From assembly GCF_029893325.1 (NCBI RefSeq), contig NZ_JARXWL010000014.1, positions 1-64,000 on the forward strand: a DNA stretch of 64,000 bases, read 5' to 3'. Origin of the DNA: Enterococcus sp. PF1-24 (GTDB lineage Bacteria > Bacillota > Bacilli > Lactobacillales > Enterococcaceae). Each line of letters starts with the position of its first letter. The first letter of the stretch is position 1. The notes beneath the pieces were generated by a model, which saw only the letters and a list, made by a program, of their open reading frames with translations, was not told the origin of the DNA and searched no databases. Below, piece by piece: positions 54,372-64,000 of the stretch. The position numbers and the translations under genes are program-made.

Positions 54372-55628
54372 TTAAACCAATAAAGTATATAAGGATTGAT
54401 TTTCTTGTAAATCAATAAATTTCGGATCGAAAGTTGCCATCCGATCTAACAAAGCTGGCAAATCAGCTTTATTTTTCAATAAGACTCCTAAAATTACCGG
54501 ACCTGTACCACGATTGACTTTTTTCGTATATTCAAAACGGGTAATATCATCGTTAGGTCCTAAAATATCAGTTACAAATTCTCGCAAAGCTCCTGGTCGC
54601 TGCGGGAAATTAATTAAGAAGTAATGTTTTAAACCTTCAAACATTAAAGAACGCTCTTCGATTTCCGCCATGCGATTACTATCATTATTGCCGCCACTGA
54701 CAACACAAACAACGGTTTTTCCTTTAATTTCAGCTTTTAACTGATTTAAGGCAGCAATACTTAATGCGCCTGCTGGTTCAGCGACAATCGCTTGTTTACT
54801 GTATAAATCAAGAATTGTACTGCAGACTTCCCCTTCAGGAACCGATAACAAGCGATCCACATAAGTTTTTGCGTGCTGATAAGTTAATTGGCCAACTTCT
54901 TTTACAGCTGCGCCATCGACGAATTTATCAATGGTTTCTAAAACAACTGGTTTGCCAGCGTTAAACGCTGCTTCCATTGACATCGCCCCTTGCGGCTCAA
55001 CGCCAATCACTTGCGTTTCTGGTGAAACACCTTTGCTATAAGTCGAAACGCCACTGATTAAACCGCCACCGCCAATTGCCGTTAAAATATAATCCACCGC
55101 AACTTCATTTTCAGCTGCTTGTTGAAAAAGTTCCACCGCTAAAGTTCCTTGACCCGCAATAATTTTCGGATCATCAAAAGGATCAATAAAAACTAACTGA
55201 TTAGCTTCCGCGTAGTTTTTCGCCGCTTCGGCTGAAGCATCAAAAGTATCACCGATTAATTTAACTTCAACAAACTCCCCACCGAAAAATTCTACTTGGG
55301 AAATTTTTTGATTGGGCGTTGTTGTTGGCATAAAAATCACCGCTGGTACTTCAATTTCCCGACAAGTATAAGCGACCCCTTGGGCATGATTGCCAGCACT
55401 GGCACAGACTACGCCATTTTTCACTTGCTGATAAGGACGGCTTTTAATTGCATAATAGGCCCCACGCAGTTTAAATGAGCGAACTTTTTGCAAGTCTTCC
55501 CGTTTCAAATAGACTTGGCATTGGTATTTTTCTGATAAATAGCGGTCAAATTGCAATGGTGTTTGGCTGACGCCCTCTTTAATTGCTTCATAAGCCGTTA
55601 AAATATCTTGCTTAGTCACTAAATCCAT
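54372..55628 (-). CDS. ilvA: Threonine dehydratase, biosynthetic
   Basis: PLP enzyme converting threonine to 2-ketobutyrate, the first step to isoleucine. The 418-residue protein has the PLP lysine in [11 protein letters not shown], the [12 protein letters not shown] and GGGGLISG loops and one ACT-like regulatory domain at the end ([17 protein letters not shown]), one rather than the two of E. coli IlvA. ATG 55628 is used; an earlier in-frame start at 55685 would add residues that do not belong to the family. Last gene of the ilv operon, 113 bases after ilvC. Confidence 0.92.
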   Translation of the reverse strand: MDLVTKQDILTAYEAIKEGVSQTPLQFDRYLSEKYQCQVYLKREDLQKVRSFKLRGAYYAIKSRPYQQVKNGVVCASAGNHAQGVAYTCREIEVPAVIFMPTTTPNQKISQVEFFGGEFVEVKLIGDTFDASAEAAKNYAEANQLVFIDPFDDPKIIAGQGTLAVELFQQAAENEVAVDYILTAIGGGGLISGVSTYSKGVSPETQVIGVEPQGAMSMEAAFNAGKPVVLETIDKFVDGAAVKEVGQLTYQHAKTYVDRLLSVPEGEVCSTILDLYSKQAIVAEPAGALSIAALNQLKAEIKGKTVVCVVSGGNNDSNRMAEIEERSLMFEGLKHYFLINFPQRPGALREFVTDILGPNDDITRFEYTKKVNRGTGPVILGVLLKNKADLPALLDRMATFDPKFIDLQENQSLYTLLV

Positions 55629-55687
55629 TTTCTTCTCTACTTTCTTTCCCGATAGTATGTAATTGACTTGCAAAGCTAAAAGCAACA

Positions 55688-55725
55688 GGCAAGTTTTTCA
55701 AAGCTTTTCCTTTAAAAAACTTGCC
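55688..55725 (-). other. Stem-loop between ilvC and ilvA
   Basis: GGCAAGTTTTT pairs with AAAAACTTGCC around a partly paired loop. The T run that follows on the minus strand is short, so it is more likely a weak attenuator or RNA-stability element than a full terminator. Confidence 0.5.
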
Positions 55726-55740
55726 CGGTTTTAGTTAAGC

Positions 55741-56757
<1,017 letters not shown>

Positions 56758-56815
56758 TCATTTTTTATTTTGTAGAATATTTTTCAAAAGCAAATTTTGC
56801 TTGTTGAATCTTATT

Positions 56816-57301
56816 TTAACGATTGCCGCGACTAAAACCGGTAACACCTGTTCTGGCTAATTGTTTAATACCATAAGGCGCAATCACATCAATAAAGGCA
56901 TTGATTTTTTCGCTCGTGCCTGCCACTTGAATGACAATTGTTTTACTGGCGACATCAATCACATTGCCACGAAATGGTTCAATGACAGAATTGATTTCTG
57001 AACGCAAATTGACAGGAGCATTGATTTTAACAAGGACCAATTCCCGCTCTAACGGTGAATCATCGGTAATGTCCGAAACTTTAATCACATCAATTTGCTT
57101 ATTAATTTGCTTGGTAACTTGTTCACTTTCCGCTAAATCTTCAACTTGAATCACGATGGTAATTCGCGAAATGCCAGCGGTTTCTGTTGCCCCTACCGAA
57201 ATGCTATCAATATTTACTTGCCGGCGACTAAGCACGCCACTAAAGCGATTCAGTACCCCAGAAGTGTTGTTCACTGTTGCGGTAATAATTCTTCTCATCA
57301 T
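56816..57301 (-). CDS. ilvN: Acetolactate synthase small (regulatory) subunit
   Basis: Regulatory partner of IlvB that carries valine inhibition. The 161-residue protein starts with an ACT domain (RIITATVNNTSGVLNRFSGV, 20 residues) and has the typical NIDSISVGATE and the C-terminal domain with INAFIDVIAPYGI. The start is ATG 57301, one base after the ilvB stop, so coupling is likely; another ATG follows directly. Confidence 0.95.
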   Translation of the reverse strand: MMRRIITATVNNTSGVLNRFSGVLSRRQVNIDSISVGATETAGISRITIVIQVEDLAESEQVTKQINKQIDVIKVSDITDDSPLERELVLVKINAPVNLRSEINSVIEPFRGNVIDVASKTIVIQVAGTSEKINAFIDVIAPYGIKQLARTGVTGFSRGNR

Positions 57302-57302
57302 C

Positions 57303-58994
57303 TTAGTCCACCCCCAACATTTGGTCATTTGGCTTGCCAGCTGGCACCATTGGTAAAACATGTTCTGTTGTGGAAACTAACACTTCAATTACTGCAGGGC
57401 CTTGACTCTTAAAGGCTTTAGTAAAATCTGCTTCAAAAGTTGCTGGTTTATCCACTTTAAAACCATTAATATGATAAGCTTCTGCCAGCTTGATAAAATC
57501 TGGTTGATTTTCAAAAACTGACTCGGAACGACGACCACCAAAGAAGCTTTCTTGCCATTGGCGCACCATGCCTAGCGAACGGTTATTCATTAAGATTACT
57601 TTTAAATCAATGTTATAGTCATTTAAAATCGCTAATTCTTGATTGGTCATTTGGAAACCACCATCGCCGACAAAAATTACAACTTCTTTCTCTGGGGCAC
57701 CTAATTTAGCACCAATCCCCGCCGGAATCCCATAGCCCATCGTCCCTAAGCCGCCACTAGTGATGATTTGTTGTGGATATTTAAAAGGATAATACTGAGC
57801 GGACCACATTTGATGCTGCCCCACATCGGTTGTTACAATGGCATCGCCTTTAGTTAATTCTCCTACTAATTCAATTACCCGTTGCGGTTTAATTTCAGCG
57901 ATTTGCTGACGATCAAATTTAAACGGATGCTGGTTTTTGCGGTCTTGATTAAGTTTTCGCCATTCTTCACAAGTTGGTTGTTCACTACTTGTTGCTAGCA
58001 GCTGAATCAAGGTTTCTTTAGCATCCCCGACAATCGGAATTTGTGTTTCGATAATTTTACCAATTTCAGCTGGGTCAATATCAATATGAGCCACAATGGC
58101 ATTAGGCGCAAATTCATCAGGCGCACTGGCTAAACGGTCATCAAAACGAGAGCCAATGTTAATCAATAAATCACAGTCGGTTAATGCCATATTGGCAGCA
58201 TAAGAACCGTGCATGCCACCCATACCTAAAAATAATTCATGCTCATAAGGAATGGTGCCTAAACCTAACAAGGTTGTTAAAGTCGGTAATTGAAATTGTT
58301 CAACAAAAGCGATTAACTCTTTGCTAGCATTGGCGTGAATCACGCCAGCACCAGCTAAAACAAGCGGTTTTTTGGCTACTTTTAAAGCTTCTAGTAATTT
58401 TTTCACTTGTAATTGATTGGGTTGTAAAGTTGGCTGATAGCTGACTAAATTCACTGGTCCAGTAGCTTCTAGCGGAACTTCTGAAACGGTCATATCTTTT
58501 GGTAAATCAATGACTACTGGTCCTTTTCGCCCAGTTGTTGCTAAATGAAAAGCTTCTTTCACCATTTTTGCTAAATCTTTAACAGCGCGAACTTGATAGT
58601 TATTTTTAGTAATTGGCATCGTTAAACCGACAACATCCGCCTCTTGAAACGCATCTTTACCAATTCCAGGCGTTGTTACTTGCCCGGTAATCACCACTAA
58701 CGGAACAGAATCACTCATAGCATCGGCAATTCCGGTAATCGCGTTGGTAGCCCCCGGTCCACTAGTTACAAATACCACACCAGGTTTCCCCGTCGCTTTG
58801 GCGTAGCCTTCTGCCATATGAACAGCGCCTTGTTCATGTCGCGCTAAAATATGCTTCAAATCCGAACTATATAATGCATCATATAATGGTAAAACAGCTC
58901 CCCCAGGATAACCAAAAATCAGCTCTGTTCCTTGTTCTTTCAAGGAATGCAGCAAAATTTCAGCACCATTCAGAGCTTTCCCATACTCCGCCAT
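57303..58994 (-). CDS. ilvB: Acetolactate synthase large (catalytic) subunit
   Basis: TPP enzyme making acetolactate from two pyruvates. 563 residues: the catalytic Glu segment GYPGGAVLPLYDAL, SGPGATNAITGIADA and the TPP motif GDGGFQMTNQELAIL ending in NN. AGGGGG precedes the ATG. The 230-base gap to ilvD contains a dispersed repeat. Confidence 0.97.
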   Translation of the reverse strand: MAEYGKALNGAEILLHSLKEQGTELIFGYPGGAVLPLYDALYSSDLKHILARHEQGAVHMAEGYAKATGKPGVVFVTSGPGATNAITGIADAMSDSVPLVVITGQVTTPGIGKDAFQEADVVGLTMPITKNNYQVRAVKDLAKMVKEAFHLATTGRKGPVVIDLPKDMTVSEVPLEATGPVNLVSYQPTLQPNQLQVKKLLEALKVAKKPLVLAGAGVIHANASKELIAFVEQFQLPTLTTLLGLGTIPYEHELFLGMGGMHGSYAANMALTDCDLLINIGSRFDDRLASAPDEFAPNAIVAHIDIDPAEIGKIIETQIPIVGDAKETLIQLLATSSEQPTCEEWRKLNQDRKNQHPFKFDRQQIAEIKPQRVIELVGELTKGDAIVTTDVGQHQMWSAQYYPFKYPQQIITSGGLGTMGYGIPAGIGAKLGAPEKEVVIFVGDGGFQMTNQELAILNDYNIDLKVILMNNRSLGMVRQWQESFFGGRRSESVFENQPDFIKLAEAYHINGFKVDKPATFEADFTKAFKSQGPAVIEVLVSTTEHVLPMVPAGKPNDQMLGVD

Positions 58995-59068
58995 TGAAAT
59001 TCCCCCTTATAAAAACCTATTCTTCAATTTGTTTTTCATACTTACTTAGTTGTTTAAATTTGCTATTT

Positions 59069-59223
59069 GATAAAGTGGCGGACGAGCGCACTTCACTTTG
59101 CTCTTGATCTAGCTATGTGCGCTAGCTCCTCTCGACAAAGTGAGAATAAAATTCGTGGCAGAAAACGCCACTATAATTTGATTCTGCACTTCGTTCGGGT
59201 GCAGAACAAGTTTCTTCACTTTT
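59069..59223 (-). repeat. Dispersed intergenic repeat, copy 3 (best preserved)
   Basis: Read on the minus strand it begins AAAAGTGAAG and carries a perfect hairpin TTCTGCAC/GTGCAGAA, then GTGGC/GCCAC, then segments where CAAAGTGA.. and GTGCGCT pair in interleaved order with TCACTTTG and AGCGCAC. Ends carry short inverted AAAGTG/CACTTT. It is homologous to the two copies at 5160-5370. It lies wholly between ilvD and ilvB inside the operon. Confidence 0.75.
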
Positions 59224-59226
59224 CTA

Positions 59227-60918
59227 TTACTCTAGTAAATCTTCTGGGATTTGCATGATGCCGCCAGTATGAGCAGAAGTTACTAAAACTGTGTAGCGGG
59301 CTAACCAGCCAGTTTTTACTTTGGCTTTAAATTTCGGTAATTTAGCTTTTCGGTTTGCCAGCTCTTCTTCACTCACTTTTAGCTGAATCGTCCGATTAAT
59401 TAAATCAATGGTGATTTCATCGCCATCTTCAACTAATCCAATTGGACCACCGGACGCAGCTTCTGGTGAAACATGTCCGACTGCAATTCCCCGTGTAGCA
59501 CCTGAGAAACGACCGTCAGTAATTAAAGCCACATCTTTACCTAAACCCCGCCCGACAATACTTGAAGTCGGCGCTAACATTTCTGGCATTCCGGGACCAC
59601 CTTTTGGCCCTTCGTAACGAATCACCACCACATGCCCTTTTTGAACAGTGTGATTATCAATTGCGGCGACCGCTTCATCGTGAGAGTCAAAGCAAATCGC
59701 TTTTCCTGTAAAGACTTTCACGGAAGGGTCCACGCCACCCACTTTAATCACGCTGCCTTTGGGTGCAATATTACCGTATAGCACCGACAAACCACCAACT
59801 GGACTGTAAGGATTTTCTTTTGGATGAATAACTTCTTGATTATTAATTTTGGCATCTGCGACATTTTCCCGTAAGGTTTTCCCTGAAACTGTGATCCGAT
59901 CAGGATGAATGGCATCCCCTAAATCTACTAATTCTTTAATAATCGCTGAAACGCCACCGGCTTCATGAACATCATGCATTGAGTAAGCCGATGATGGCGC
60001 AATTTTTGATAAATAAGGGACACGTTTAGCAATTTCGTTAATTTCTTCCTGGTTATAAGGAATATCGGCTTCATTAGCGATAGCTAAAGTGTGCAATACC
60101 GTATTAGTAGAACCACCCATCGCCATATCTAATGCAAAAGCATCATCAATCGCTTCTTTAGTAATAATATCCCGTGGTTTAATTTGTTTTTTCACTAAAT
60201 CCATCAAATGGAAGGCTGATTCACGAACTAATTCACGTCTTTCGTCGGAAACTGCTAAAATCGTACCATTTCCTGGTAAAGCCATCCCTAAAATTTCCAT
60301 CAAGCAATTCATTGAATTGGCTGTAAACATGCCGGCACAAGACCCGCAAGTCGGACAAGCATTTTGTTCAAAAAATTCAAACTCAGAATCAGTTAACTGG
60401 CCATCTTTATAAGCACCGACTGCTTCAAACATGGAAGATAAAGTCGTCTTATGACCACGGGGATCAATTCCAGCTTTCATGGGACCGCCTGAACAGAAAA
60501 TTGCGGGTACATTGGTGCGCACCGCCGCTAAGAGCATTCCCGGGGTGATTTTATCACAGTTAGGAATGTAGAAAACCCCATCTAACCAATGAGCGTTGAT
60601 GACTGTTTCTGCCGAATCGGCAATTAACTCCCGACTTGGTAAAGAATAGCGCATGCCGATATGCCCCATGGCAATGCCATCGTCCACCCCAATTGTATTA
60701 AACTCAAAGGGGATACCGCCGGCTTCACGAATTGCTTCTTTAGCGACATCGGCTAACTCTCGTAAATGAACGTGTCCGGGAACAATATCAATGTATGAAT
60801 TGCAAATCCCGATAAAGGGTTTTTGCATATCCTCCGCATTTTTAACTTGCCCAGTTGCATATAATAAACTTCTCGCTGGTGCTGCATCGATACCTTTTTT
60901 TATTTGATCACTTCGCAA
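59227..60918 (-). CDS. ilvD: Dihydroxy-acid dehydratase
   Basis: Fe-S enzyme that dehydrates dihydroxy acids to the keto acids of valine and isoleucine. 563 residues: cluster Cys in [10 protein letters not shown] and [17 protein letters not shown], and [10 protein letters not shown] use TTG 60918 because AAGGAG lies eight bases upstream and the product then begins [18 protein letters not shown] like other IlvD; a GTG at 60927 touches the binding site. First gene of ilvDBNCA; the leader upstream holds the attenuator. Confidence 0.94.
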   Translation of the reverse strand: MRSDQIKKGIDAAPARSLLYATGQVKNAEDMQKPFIGICNSYIDIVPGHVHLRELADVAKEAIREAGGIPFEFNTIGVDDGIAMGHIGMRYSLPSRELIADSAETVINAHWLDGVFYIPNCDKITPGMLLAAVRTNVPAIFCSGGPMKAGIDPRGHKTTLSSMFEAVGAYKDGQLTDSEFEFFEQNACPTCGSCAGMFTANSMNCLMEILGMALPGNGTILAVSDERRELVRESAFHLMDLVKKQIKPRDIITKEAIDDAFALDMAMGGSTNTVLHTLAIANEADIPYNQEEINEIAKRVPYLSKIAPSSAYSMHDVHEAGGVSAIIKELVDLGDAIHPDRITVSGKTLRENVADAKINNQEVIHPKENPYSPVGGLSVLYGNIAPKGSVIKVGGVDPSVKVFTGKAICFDSHDEAVAAIDNHTVQKGHVVVIRYEGPKGGPGMPEMLAPTSSIVGRGLGKDVALITDGRFSGATRGIAVGHVSPEAASGGPIGLVEDGDEITIDLINRTIQLKVSEEELANRKAKLPKFKAKVKTGWLARYTVLVTSAHTGGIMQIPEDLLE

Positions 60919-61008
60919 ATTCCTCACTCCTTAAAATTAAATTCTTTTTTAGTCAATCGTAAATTTTAAATTTTGATTATTTCTGTACTTCTTCAAGTTT
61001 AAGCTAAT

Positions 61009-61043
61009 AAAAAAGACATCCCACAAAGTTTGGGATGTCTTAG
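61009..61043 (-). terminator. Attenuator terminator of the ilv operon
   Basis: On the minus strand AAGACATCCCA pairs with TGGGATGTCTT and runs into T6. It lies between the leader peptide and ilvD. Its first arm overlaps an alternative stem (61037-61043 with 61059-61066), giving a terminator/antiterminator choice. Confidence 0.85.
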
Positions 61044-61117
61044 CAAGAACCCCATTCACTAAAGACGAATAGGACTCAAACAGCATTAGAAAAAAATCTC
61101 TAAGCGTTCTAAGTCCT
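61037..61117 (-). promoter_or_regulatory. Competing leader stems of the ilv attenuator
   Basis: Hairpin one pairs AGGACT (61112-61117), at the end of the leader reading frame, with AGTCCT (61071-61076); inner TTAGA/TCTAA also pair. Between it and the terminator, GTCTTTAG (61059-61066) can pair with CTAAGAC (61037-61043), which removes the foot of the terminator. A ribosome stalled on the Leu/Val/Ile codons would cover AGGACT and free the rest to form the antiterminator. Confidence 0.65.
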
Positions 61118-61159
61118 CAAGCATAAAATAATGACTAAATTTTGTCTGTAGTTTTTCAT
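61109..61159 (-). CDS. ilv operon leader peptide
   Basis: A 16-codon reading frame, MKNYRQNLVIILCLRT, in which six of the seven residues LVIILCL are leucine, valine or isoleucine. AAGGGG lies eight bases before the ATG. It sits about 60 bases after the promoter and directly before the competing stems, the standard place for an attenuation leader peptide. Translation itself, more than the product, is the signal. Confidence 0.8.
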   Translation of the reverse strand: MKNYRQNLVIILCLRT

Positions 61160-61226
61160 GGTAATGGCCCCTTGTTAATTATAAGTTTAAATTAAAGAAA
61201 AATGTGAAACGCTCTTACTTTTATTA

Positions 61227-61255
61227 AGTTTAGCTATTTTATTGTTCATTGTCAA
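61227..61255 (-). promoter_or_regulatory. Promoter of the ilv operon
   Basis: On the minus strand, consensus TTGACA (61250-61255) and TAAACT (61227-61232) are separated by exactly 17 bases. Predicted start near 61220, about 60 bases before the leader peptide. The 455-base gap between oadB and ilvD is fully accounted for by this promoter, the leader and the terminators. Confidence 0.75.
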
Positions 61256-61325
61256 CTAATTTTTTTGAAAAAGTCAGAAAATTCTTCATTTTCAGTTATT
61301 TTATCTCTTAATCCGACAAAAAATC

Positions 61326-61357
61326 AAAAAAAGACTAGCAAACACTAATCTTTTTTT
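61326..61357 (-). terminator. Terminator after oadB
   Basis: AAAAAGATTAG pairs with CTAGTCTTTTT (one mismatch) around a 6-base loop, followed on the minus strand by a T run. Confidence 0.75.
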
Positions 61358-61374
61358 GAAAATTACTTTATAGT

Positions 61375-62508
61375 TTATCCACCGAAAAAGGCTAATAACA
61401 CACCCGCGGCCACGGCTGAACCAATCACTCCTGCAACATTGGGTCCCATAGCATGCATCAATAAATAATTATTTGGATTTTCTTTCTGCCCTTGAATTTG
61501 AACTACCCGCGCTGCCATCGGAACCGCTGAAACACCAGCCGCACCAATCATTGGGTTGATTTTTCCACCAGTCAAGCGATACATTAATTTTCCAAATAAT
61601 ACACCGGCTGCTGTACCGATTGAAAAAGCTAATAACCCTAAAAAGATAATTTTTAAAGTTGTGGCTGAAAGGAATAAATCTCCATTGGCTTTCGCCCCCA
61701 CCGTAATCCCTAAAATAATCGTCACCATATACATCATGGCATTTTGCAAAACATCAGTTAATTTCGGCACTAATTTAGATTCACGAATTAAATTACCTAA
61801 CATTAAGCAACCAATTAAAGTTGTGGAACTAGGGACAACCAAGCTCACGAAAATCGTCACCATAATCGGAAAAATAATTTTTTCTCTTTGACTGACTTGC
61901 CGCGATTCCGTCATTACAACTTGTCGCTCTTTTTTCGTTGTCAGCAGACGAATAATTGGTGGTTGAATAATCGGCACTAACGCCATATAAGAATATGCCG
62001 CTAAAGCAATCGCTGGTAATAAATGCGGTGCCAAACGGGTAGTTAAAAAAATCGCCGTCGGTCCATCTGCGCCACCGATAATTCCGATTGAAGCTGCTTC
62101 TTGGGGCGTCATTCCTAATAAAACCGCCAAAAAGAAAGCGGCAAAAATCCCAAATTGCGCTGCGCCTCCTAATAAAATCGTTTTAGGATTTGCCAGTAAA
62201 GGCCCAAAATCAGTTGAAGCCCCTAAACATAAGAAAATTAAAGGGGGATAAATCCCTAAATTAGTCCCTTGATATAAATAATAAAGTAAGCCACCAGGAT
62301 TACCGCCTTCTGGTCCCGCCATTAAACCTGCTAAAGGTAGATTCACTAATAAAATACCAAAAGCAATTGGAATCATTAAATAAGGTTCATATTGTTTCTT
62401 AATCCCTAAATAAAGAAAGACACACGCCAAAGCTATCATAAATAGATGATTAAAGCTTAAATTGGCGAAGCCAGAAGTCTCTATCATTTGTTTAAAAATG
62501 TCAATCAT
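61375..62508 (-). CDS. oadB: Oxaloacetate decarboxylase beta subunit (Na+ pump)
   Basis: Membrane subunit of the biotin-dependent Na+-translocating decarboxylase; it frees CO2 from carboxybiotin and exports Na+. 377 residues, about nine membrane helices, with LGASTDFGPLLANP, GIIGGADGPTAIFL containing the conserved membrane Asp, and MGPNVAGVIGSAVAAG. GGAGGAG precedes the ATG. Last of the minus-strand oadA-G-carrier-B set. Confidence 0.95.
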   Translation of the reverse strand: MIDIFKQMIETSGFANLSFNHLFMIALACVFLYLGIKKQYEPYLMIPIAFGILLVNLPLAGLMAGPEGGNPGGLLYYLYQGTNLGIYPPLIFLCLGASTDFGPLLANPKTILLGGAAQFGIFAAFFLAVLLGMTPQEAASIGIIGGADGPTAIFLTTRLAPHLLPAIALAAYSYMALVPIIQPPIIRLLTTKKERQVVMTESRQVSQREKIIFPIMVTIFVSLVVPSSTTLIGCLMLGNLIRESKLVPKLTDVLQNAMMYMVTIILGITVGAKANGDLFLSATTLKIIFLGLLAFSIGTAAGVLFGKLMYRLTGGKINPMIGAAGVSAVPMAARVVQIQGQKENPNNYLLMHAMGPNVAGVIGSAVAAGVLLAFFGG

Positions 62509-62520
62509 CTGAACTCCTCC

Positions 62521-62859
62521 TTAAATAACGACTAATAACTCGTTAGATTCCACTCCCTGATTGGCGACAACCACGATTTGTTGCACGACACCGTCAGCTG
62601 GTGCTACAACTTCATTTTCCATTTTCATCGCTTCAAGAATAACTAGTGTATCGCCTTTTTTCACGGTTTGACCAAGGCTGACTTTGACAGCTAAAATCGT
62701 CCCTGCCATTGGTGCATTGACTTTTTGCCCTGCGGTTTCTACCGAATTGTTGGTTGGCGTGGCAATAGTTGGTGTGCTTGCTACTCCTTCCCCTTGAGCA
62801 ACTTCTTTTAATTTCACTTGGTAAACTTGACCATTAACTTCCACTTCATAAATTTTCAT
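62521..62859 (-). CDS. oadD: Biotin carboxyl carrier protein of the decarboxylase
   Basis: A 112-residue biotin carrier: a short linker rich in Thr/Pro, then a biotinyl domain with VILEAMKMENEV, whose central Lys is biotinylated. In the enterococcal complex this domain is a separate subunit (OadD) instead of part of OadA. 12 bases before oadB. Confidence 0.92.
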   Translation of the reverse strand: MKIYEVEVNGQVYQVKLKEVAQGEGVASTPTIATPTNNSVETAGQKVNAPMAGTILAVKVSLGQTVKKGDTLVILEAMKMENEVVAPADGVVQQIVVVANQGVESNELLVVI

Positions 62860-62873
62860 CTTCTCATCCCCTA

Positions 62874-63182
62874 TTATTTTATGCGTTTAATTTCTTCAAT
62901 TTGAAAGGCGCGTCCCTCTTTATTTTCCCCAGCTTCAATTAGGGCGGTTAAAGCCGCGACTTTTGCGAGCTCATCCGTTTCAAAAAGCTGATAATTTTCA
63001 ACCGTAAAATCGTTACTTATCAAAATTTCTTCATCGCTGGCTTCGTTCTCCTTATCTAAATTTTTTTCTTTAAATAATTTAGCACTTGCCATCATTAAAA
63101 ACATCAACCCTGTTAAAACTAAAAAAACCATGCTCATCGAAACAATTGTTACTTTAAAAACTTCGGTTAATGAATACTGCAT
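62874..63182 (-). CDS. oadH: Oxaloacetate decarboxylase gamma-like subunit
   Basis: A 102-residue protein with one N-terminal membrane helix (about 12-33, MVFLVLTGLMFLMM) and an acidic tail, the plan of OadG/OadH, which links carboxyltransferase and pump. ATG 63182 follows AGGAGG; an upstream GTG is too close to it. The symbol oadH follows usage in enterococci. Confidence 0.8.
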   Translation of the reverse strand: MQYSLTEVFKVTIVSMSMVFLVLTGLMFLMMASAKLFKEKNLDKENEASDEEILISNDFTVENYQLFETDELAKVAALTALIEAGENKEGRAFQIEEIKRIK

Positions 63183-63202
63183 AACCACTCCTCCTTTATT
63201 TC

Positions 63203-64000
63203 TTAAATAAAGCCATAAATTTTAATTGGTTGCTCTTTAGCGACCGTACCTTCAGCGGGATTACTCGTTGCACTCTGTCTTTTCAACAAATAATCTTTAC
63301 CGACTTGCGGAAATAGTGCATAAATTAAAACATCTTCTTCATTTTCTGCCAAATCACCAATTTCGGCAGTTAATTTAGCAAATTCTGGCGCTAAACGATT
63401 GGCTGGTCGTTCATCAATCACTGGTGTATCGCCAACCAATTGCCGTCGAAAATCTTCGGTAATTGCCACGGGTGATTTGCCATATTCGCCAACTAAATAA
63501 GCTTTGACTTCGTTAGAAACCATTTGATAGCGTTCGCCAGCAATCACATTCATGGTTGCCTGTGTCCCCACCATCTGGCTTAACGGCGTTACTAATGGTG
63601 GATAACCTAAATCTGCTCGAACTTTCGGCACTTCTTGTAAGACGGCTTCATATTTATCTAAAGCGTTAGCTGCACTTAATTGTGAATACATATTTGAAAG
63701 CATGCCACCAGGAACTTGATAAATTAACGCTCTCGGGTCTGGTGTCAGCATTTTTGCTTCCAAAGTACCATTATCCAAATATTTATCTTTAATTTTGCGG
63801 AAATAAGCCGCTGCTTCGTTTAATTTTTCTAAATCCAAAGCCACTTGGTAACCTGCTTCTTGTAAAACTAAAGCCATTGATTCTGTCGCCGGCTGACTCG
63901 TTCCTTCGCTAAAGGGCGAAATAGCGGTATCAATTCGGCTAGCCCCCGCTTCAATCACTGCTTGATAAGTCATTGAAGCAATTCCACTGGTGCAATGGGT
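63203..64000 (-). CDS. oadA: Oxaloacetate decarboxylase alpha subunit, C-terminal part (runs off the window)
   Basis: Carboxyltransferase subunit, only the last 265 or so residues present; the frame is open to position 64000 without a start. HCTSGIASMTYQ, IDTAISPFSEGTSQPATES (19 residues) and VPGGMLSNMYSQL match the conserved half of OadA/pyruvate carboxyltransferase. It ends without a biotin domain, consistent with the separate carrier next in the operon. The true N-terminus lies outside. Confidence 0.93.
   Translation of the reverse strand, partial: THCTSGIASMTYQAVIEAGASRIDTAISPFSEGTSQPATESMALVLQEAGYQVALDLEKLNEAAAYFRKIKDKYLDNGTLEAKMLTPDPRALIYQVPGGMLSNMYSQLSAANALDKYEAVLQEVPKVRADLGYPPLVTPLSQMVGTQATMNVIAGERYQMVSNEVKAYLVGEYGKSPVAITEDFRRQLVGDTPVIDERPANRLAPEFAKLTAEIGDLAENEEDVLIYALFPQVGKDYLLKRQSATSNPAEGTVAKEQPIKIYGFI

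Noticed and set aside
60928-61374. T-box riboswitch before ilvD
   Set aside because: I looked for the conserved GGGTGGNACCGCG core on the minus strand and found none; the leader peptide and competing stems explain the region better.

Overview
The window looks like a chromosomal segment of a low-GC, Gram-positive member of the Lactobacillales, most likely an Enterococcus or a close relative in the Enterococcaceae. The grounds are an enterococcal-polysaccharide-antigen (Epa/Rgp-type) rhamnopolysaccharide locus, an OadA-OadG-biotin carrier-OadB sodium-pumping decarboxylase set, class III ribonucleotide reductase, T-rich rho-independent terminators after most operons and strong AGGAGG-type ribosome binding sites. 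The genus is inferred from gene content; no rRNA or other taxonomic marker is present. No tRNA, rRNA, CRISPR array, prophage or transposase gene was seen.

Layout. Positions 1-15.8 kb are the envelope polysaccharide locus: dTDP-rhamnose synthesis (rmlACBD, minus strand), a WecA/EpaA-type initiating transferase (minus), then on the plus strand three GT2 glycosyltransferases, an ABC polysaccharide exporter (permease plus Wzt-like ATPase) and two very large multidomain glycosyltransferases, one of them fused to a methyltransferase. Positions 16-22 kb hold two paralogous OpgB/LtaS-like membrane phosphoglycerol transferases flanking a YihY protein and methionine aminopeptidase. From 22 to 38 kb come flavodoxin, several secreted proteins sharing a Tyr/Trp-rich triple-repeat module (two of them signal peptide plus repeats, one an NlpC/P60 hydrolase), and housekeeping genes (mutS2, cvpA, zapA, rnhC, lplA and others). 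Positions 38-43 kb carry an M42 peptidase and nrdDG with paired NrdR boxes. Positions 43-50 kb are accessory: a NagB/YieK-like deaminase with a cre site, a zinc-ribbon membrane protein, FosX, an IsdG-like monooxygenase behind a Fur box, and a RpiR-controlled peptide-binding lipoprotein with M42 and M55 peptidases. Positions 50-54 kb hold a J-domain/HIRAN pair, ogt, and a fourth repeat-module protein (an amidase) whose last repeat is out of frame. From 54 to 61 kb is the branched-chain amino acid operon ilvD-B-N-C-A, preceded by a 16-residue leader peptide rich in Leu/Val/Ile and a terminator with a competing stem. The end of the window carries the oxaloacetate decarboxylase genes, with oadA running off the edge.

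The most noteworthy observations are: the ilv leader-peptide attenuator; a structured dispersed intergenic repeat (three copies, one inside the ilv operon, two upstream of the glycosyltransferases); a second, unrelated MITE-like palindrome inside the rml operon; the four-member repeat-module family with one A7 frameshift; a glycosyltransferase that apparently starts at ATT; a methyltransferase-glycosyltransferase fusion with an apparently dead second GT domain; Fur-controlled IsdG-like and fosX genes overlapping tail to tail; and the J-domain/HIRAN gene pair. Homology calls come from reading motifs in the translations; no database search was run.
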